NCBI GenBank assembly: GCA_002495735.1
Contig: DAGM01000020.1
Coordinates: forward strand, 1-7,475
Direction: 5' to 3'
DNA: 7,475 bases
From: Euryarchaeota archaeon UBA54
Lineage (GTDB): Archaea; Thermoplasmatota; Poseidoniia; Poseidoniales; Thalassarchaeaceae
The stretch's first letter is position 1. Each line of letters begins with the position of its first letter. The translations under genes and the position numbers were made by a program. Below are positions 6,683 to 7,475 of the stretch, one piece after another. Under the pieces are notes generated by a model. The model was not told where the DNA came from, made no database searches, and saw nothing but the letters and a program-made list of their open reading frames with translations.

Positions 6683-7475
6683 TCATTCGAGTACGAATTG
6701 GGTACCAGCGGTGCCAGCGACCATGCCCTGCATGTCCGTGAGGGCCCCTATCACCGCTCTGCCACCTGAGCGACGTACGAAGTCGCATGCCGCCTCCACC
6801 TTGGGCCCCATCGAGCCCTCTTCAAACTCGTACTGCTCTATCTGCTCAGGCGTGACTCTCTCGAGTCTGCGAGCATCTTCGGTCCCCCAGTCGAGGTAGA
6901 CGCCATCGGTGTCAGTAGCGAGGATGAGCAGACCCGCATCGAGCTCGAAGGCGAGCAGCGCGCTGGCTCTATCCTTGTCAACCACCACCTCGACACCCTC
7001 GAGTGTCCCGTCCGGTTTGTACACAGTCGGTATGCCTCCACCGCCAGCGCAGATTACGGTGGCGCCATTCTCGAGCAGCCAGTGAATCGGCCTCATCTCG
7101 AAGATTCTCTGAGGCTCAGGGGATGCCACCACTCTCCTCCAATACTCGCCGTCAGGAGCAACGCTCCACCCCTTCTGTTCGGCCAGCGTCTTAGCCTCCT
7201 GCTCGCTGTAAACCGGACCTATCGGCTTGGTCGGGTTGTCGAAGGCAGGATCCTCGGGATCGACCTCAACCATGGTCAGGATTGTCGCCAACGGCTCTTC
7301 CATCGGAAGCAGGTTGCCGAGTTCTTGTTCGATCATGTAGCCAATCATCCCCTCGGTTTGGGCTCCTAGGATGTCGAGCGGGTACTCCTCGACTTCCTCG
7401 TAGGCCGCCGACTGCAATGACAACAGCCCGACTTGTGGGCCGTTGCCGTGGGAGATGACAAGCTGGTAGTCGTGT
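6683..7475 (-). CDS. arcC: Carbamate kinase (N-terminus outside window)
   Basis: Reversible transfer of phosphate between carbamoyl phosphate and ADP, giving ATP plus carbamate; found at the end of arginine deiminase, agmatine or purine/allantoin breakdown, or working in reverse to make carbamoyl phosphate. The 263 visible residues of an enzyme usually about 310 long carry the family motifs: '[11 protein letters not shown]' (minus strand, ending at 7427), '[10 protein letters not shown]', 'PTKPIGPVY', 'AGGGGIP', 'VVDKDRAS' with the conserved Lys codon at 6974-6976, '[13 protein letters not shown]', 'GSMGPKV' with the second Lys codon at 6800-6802, and 'GTAGTQF' near the end. The frame is open through the right edge: codons upstream of a TTG at 7423 encode the conserved HGNGPQVG strand, so that TTG is not the start. 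About 40-50 N-terminal residues, including the usual 'ALGGNA' loop, are beyond the window. No arginine deiminase or ornithine transcarbamylase gene is visible, so the source of carbamoyl phosphate is unknown. A terminator-like hairpin follows the stop. Confidence 0.96.
   Translation of the reverse strand, partial: HDYQLVISHGNGPQVGLLSLQSAAYEEVEEYPLDILGAQTEGMIGYMIEQELGNLLPMEEPLATILTMVEVDPEDPAFDNPTKPIGPVYSEQEAKTLAEQKGWSVAPDGEYWRRVVASPEPQRIFEMRPIHWLLENGATVICAGGGGIPTVYKPDGTLEGVEVVVDKDRASALLAFELDAGLLILATDTDGVYLDWGTEDARRLERVTPEQIEQYEFEEGSMGPKVEAACDFVRRSGGRAVIGALTDMQGMVAGTAGTQFVLE

Noticed and set aside
6588..6788. Short minus-strand open frame spanning the carbamate kinase-thrS gap
   Set aside because: It overlaps the ends of two certain genes, runs through the hairpin and T-tract, and ends inside the thrS start region without any motif.
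7421..7423. TTG as start codon of carbamate kinase
   Set aside because: The frame continues upstream to the window edge and encodes the family's conserved HGNGPQVG segment, so the start lies outside the window.
1..7475. CRISPR array, insertion sequence, tRNA or defence cassette
   Set aside because: No regularly spaced direct repeats, terminal inverted repeats, transposase motifs, cloverleaf or nuclease/helicase motifs were seen; coding genes fill the window.

Overview
The window is almost entirely coding: five genes, two on the plus strand followed by three on the minus strand, about 140 intergenic bases in total, and no mobile element, CRISPR array or RNA gene that I can see. The best guess at the source is an uncultured marine euryarchaeote of the Poseidoniales (Marine Group II) type. 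The reasons are a secreted multi-domain beta-sandwich protein with many N-glycosylation sequons and a single C-terminal membrane anchor, an EF-hand-like Ca-binding loop, Shine-Dalgarno sites of the GGTGA/GAGG kind, and tight gene packing at moderate GC. This is an inference from style. The ThrRS and the TrhO-like protein are of bacterial type, so a bacterial source is not excluded.

Left part (1-3830, plus strand): a 5'-truncated surface protein (1-2061) is followed after 53 nt by a protein with six predicted transmembrane helices and a long cytoplasmic helical tail built from about six degenerate repeats (2115-3830). They are probably co-transcribed and may form an envelope-associated pair. 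Neither can be given a defined function from sequence.

Right part (3827-7475, minus strand): in transcription order, a carbamate kinase cut by the right edge (7475 to 6683), a small hairpin plus T-tract just behind it, then threonyl-tRNA synthetase (6607-4655), and 9 nt later a rhodanese-domain protein of the TrhO/UPF0176 family (4645-3827). The last two look like an operon for tRNA function: ThrRS charges tRNA-Thr, and TrhO homologues hydroxylate U34 of a tRNA set that includes tRNA-Thr(UGU). Carbamate kinase is separated from them by its own apparent terminator.

The two blocks meet tail to tail, and their stop codons share the four bases CTAA at 3827-3830. I see no clear undescribed defence or mobile system. 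The items most worth a second look are the repeat architecture of the 571-residue membrane protein, the thrS-trhO pairing in a probable archaeon, and the altered active-site motifs of the ThrRS.
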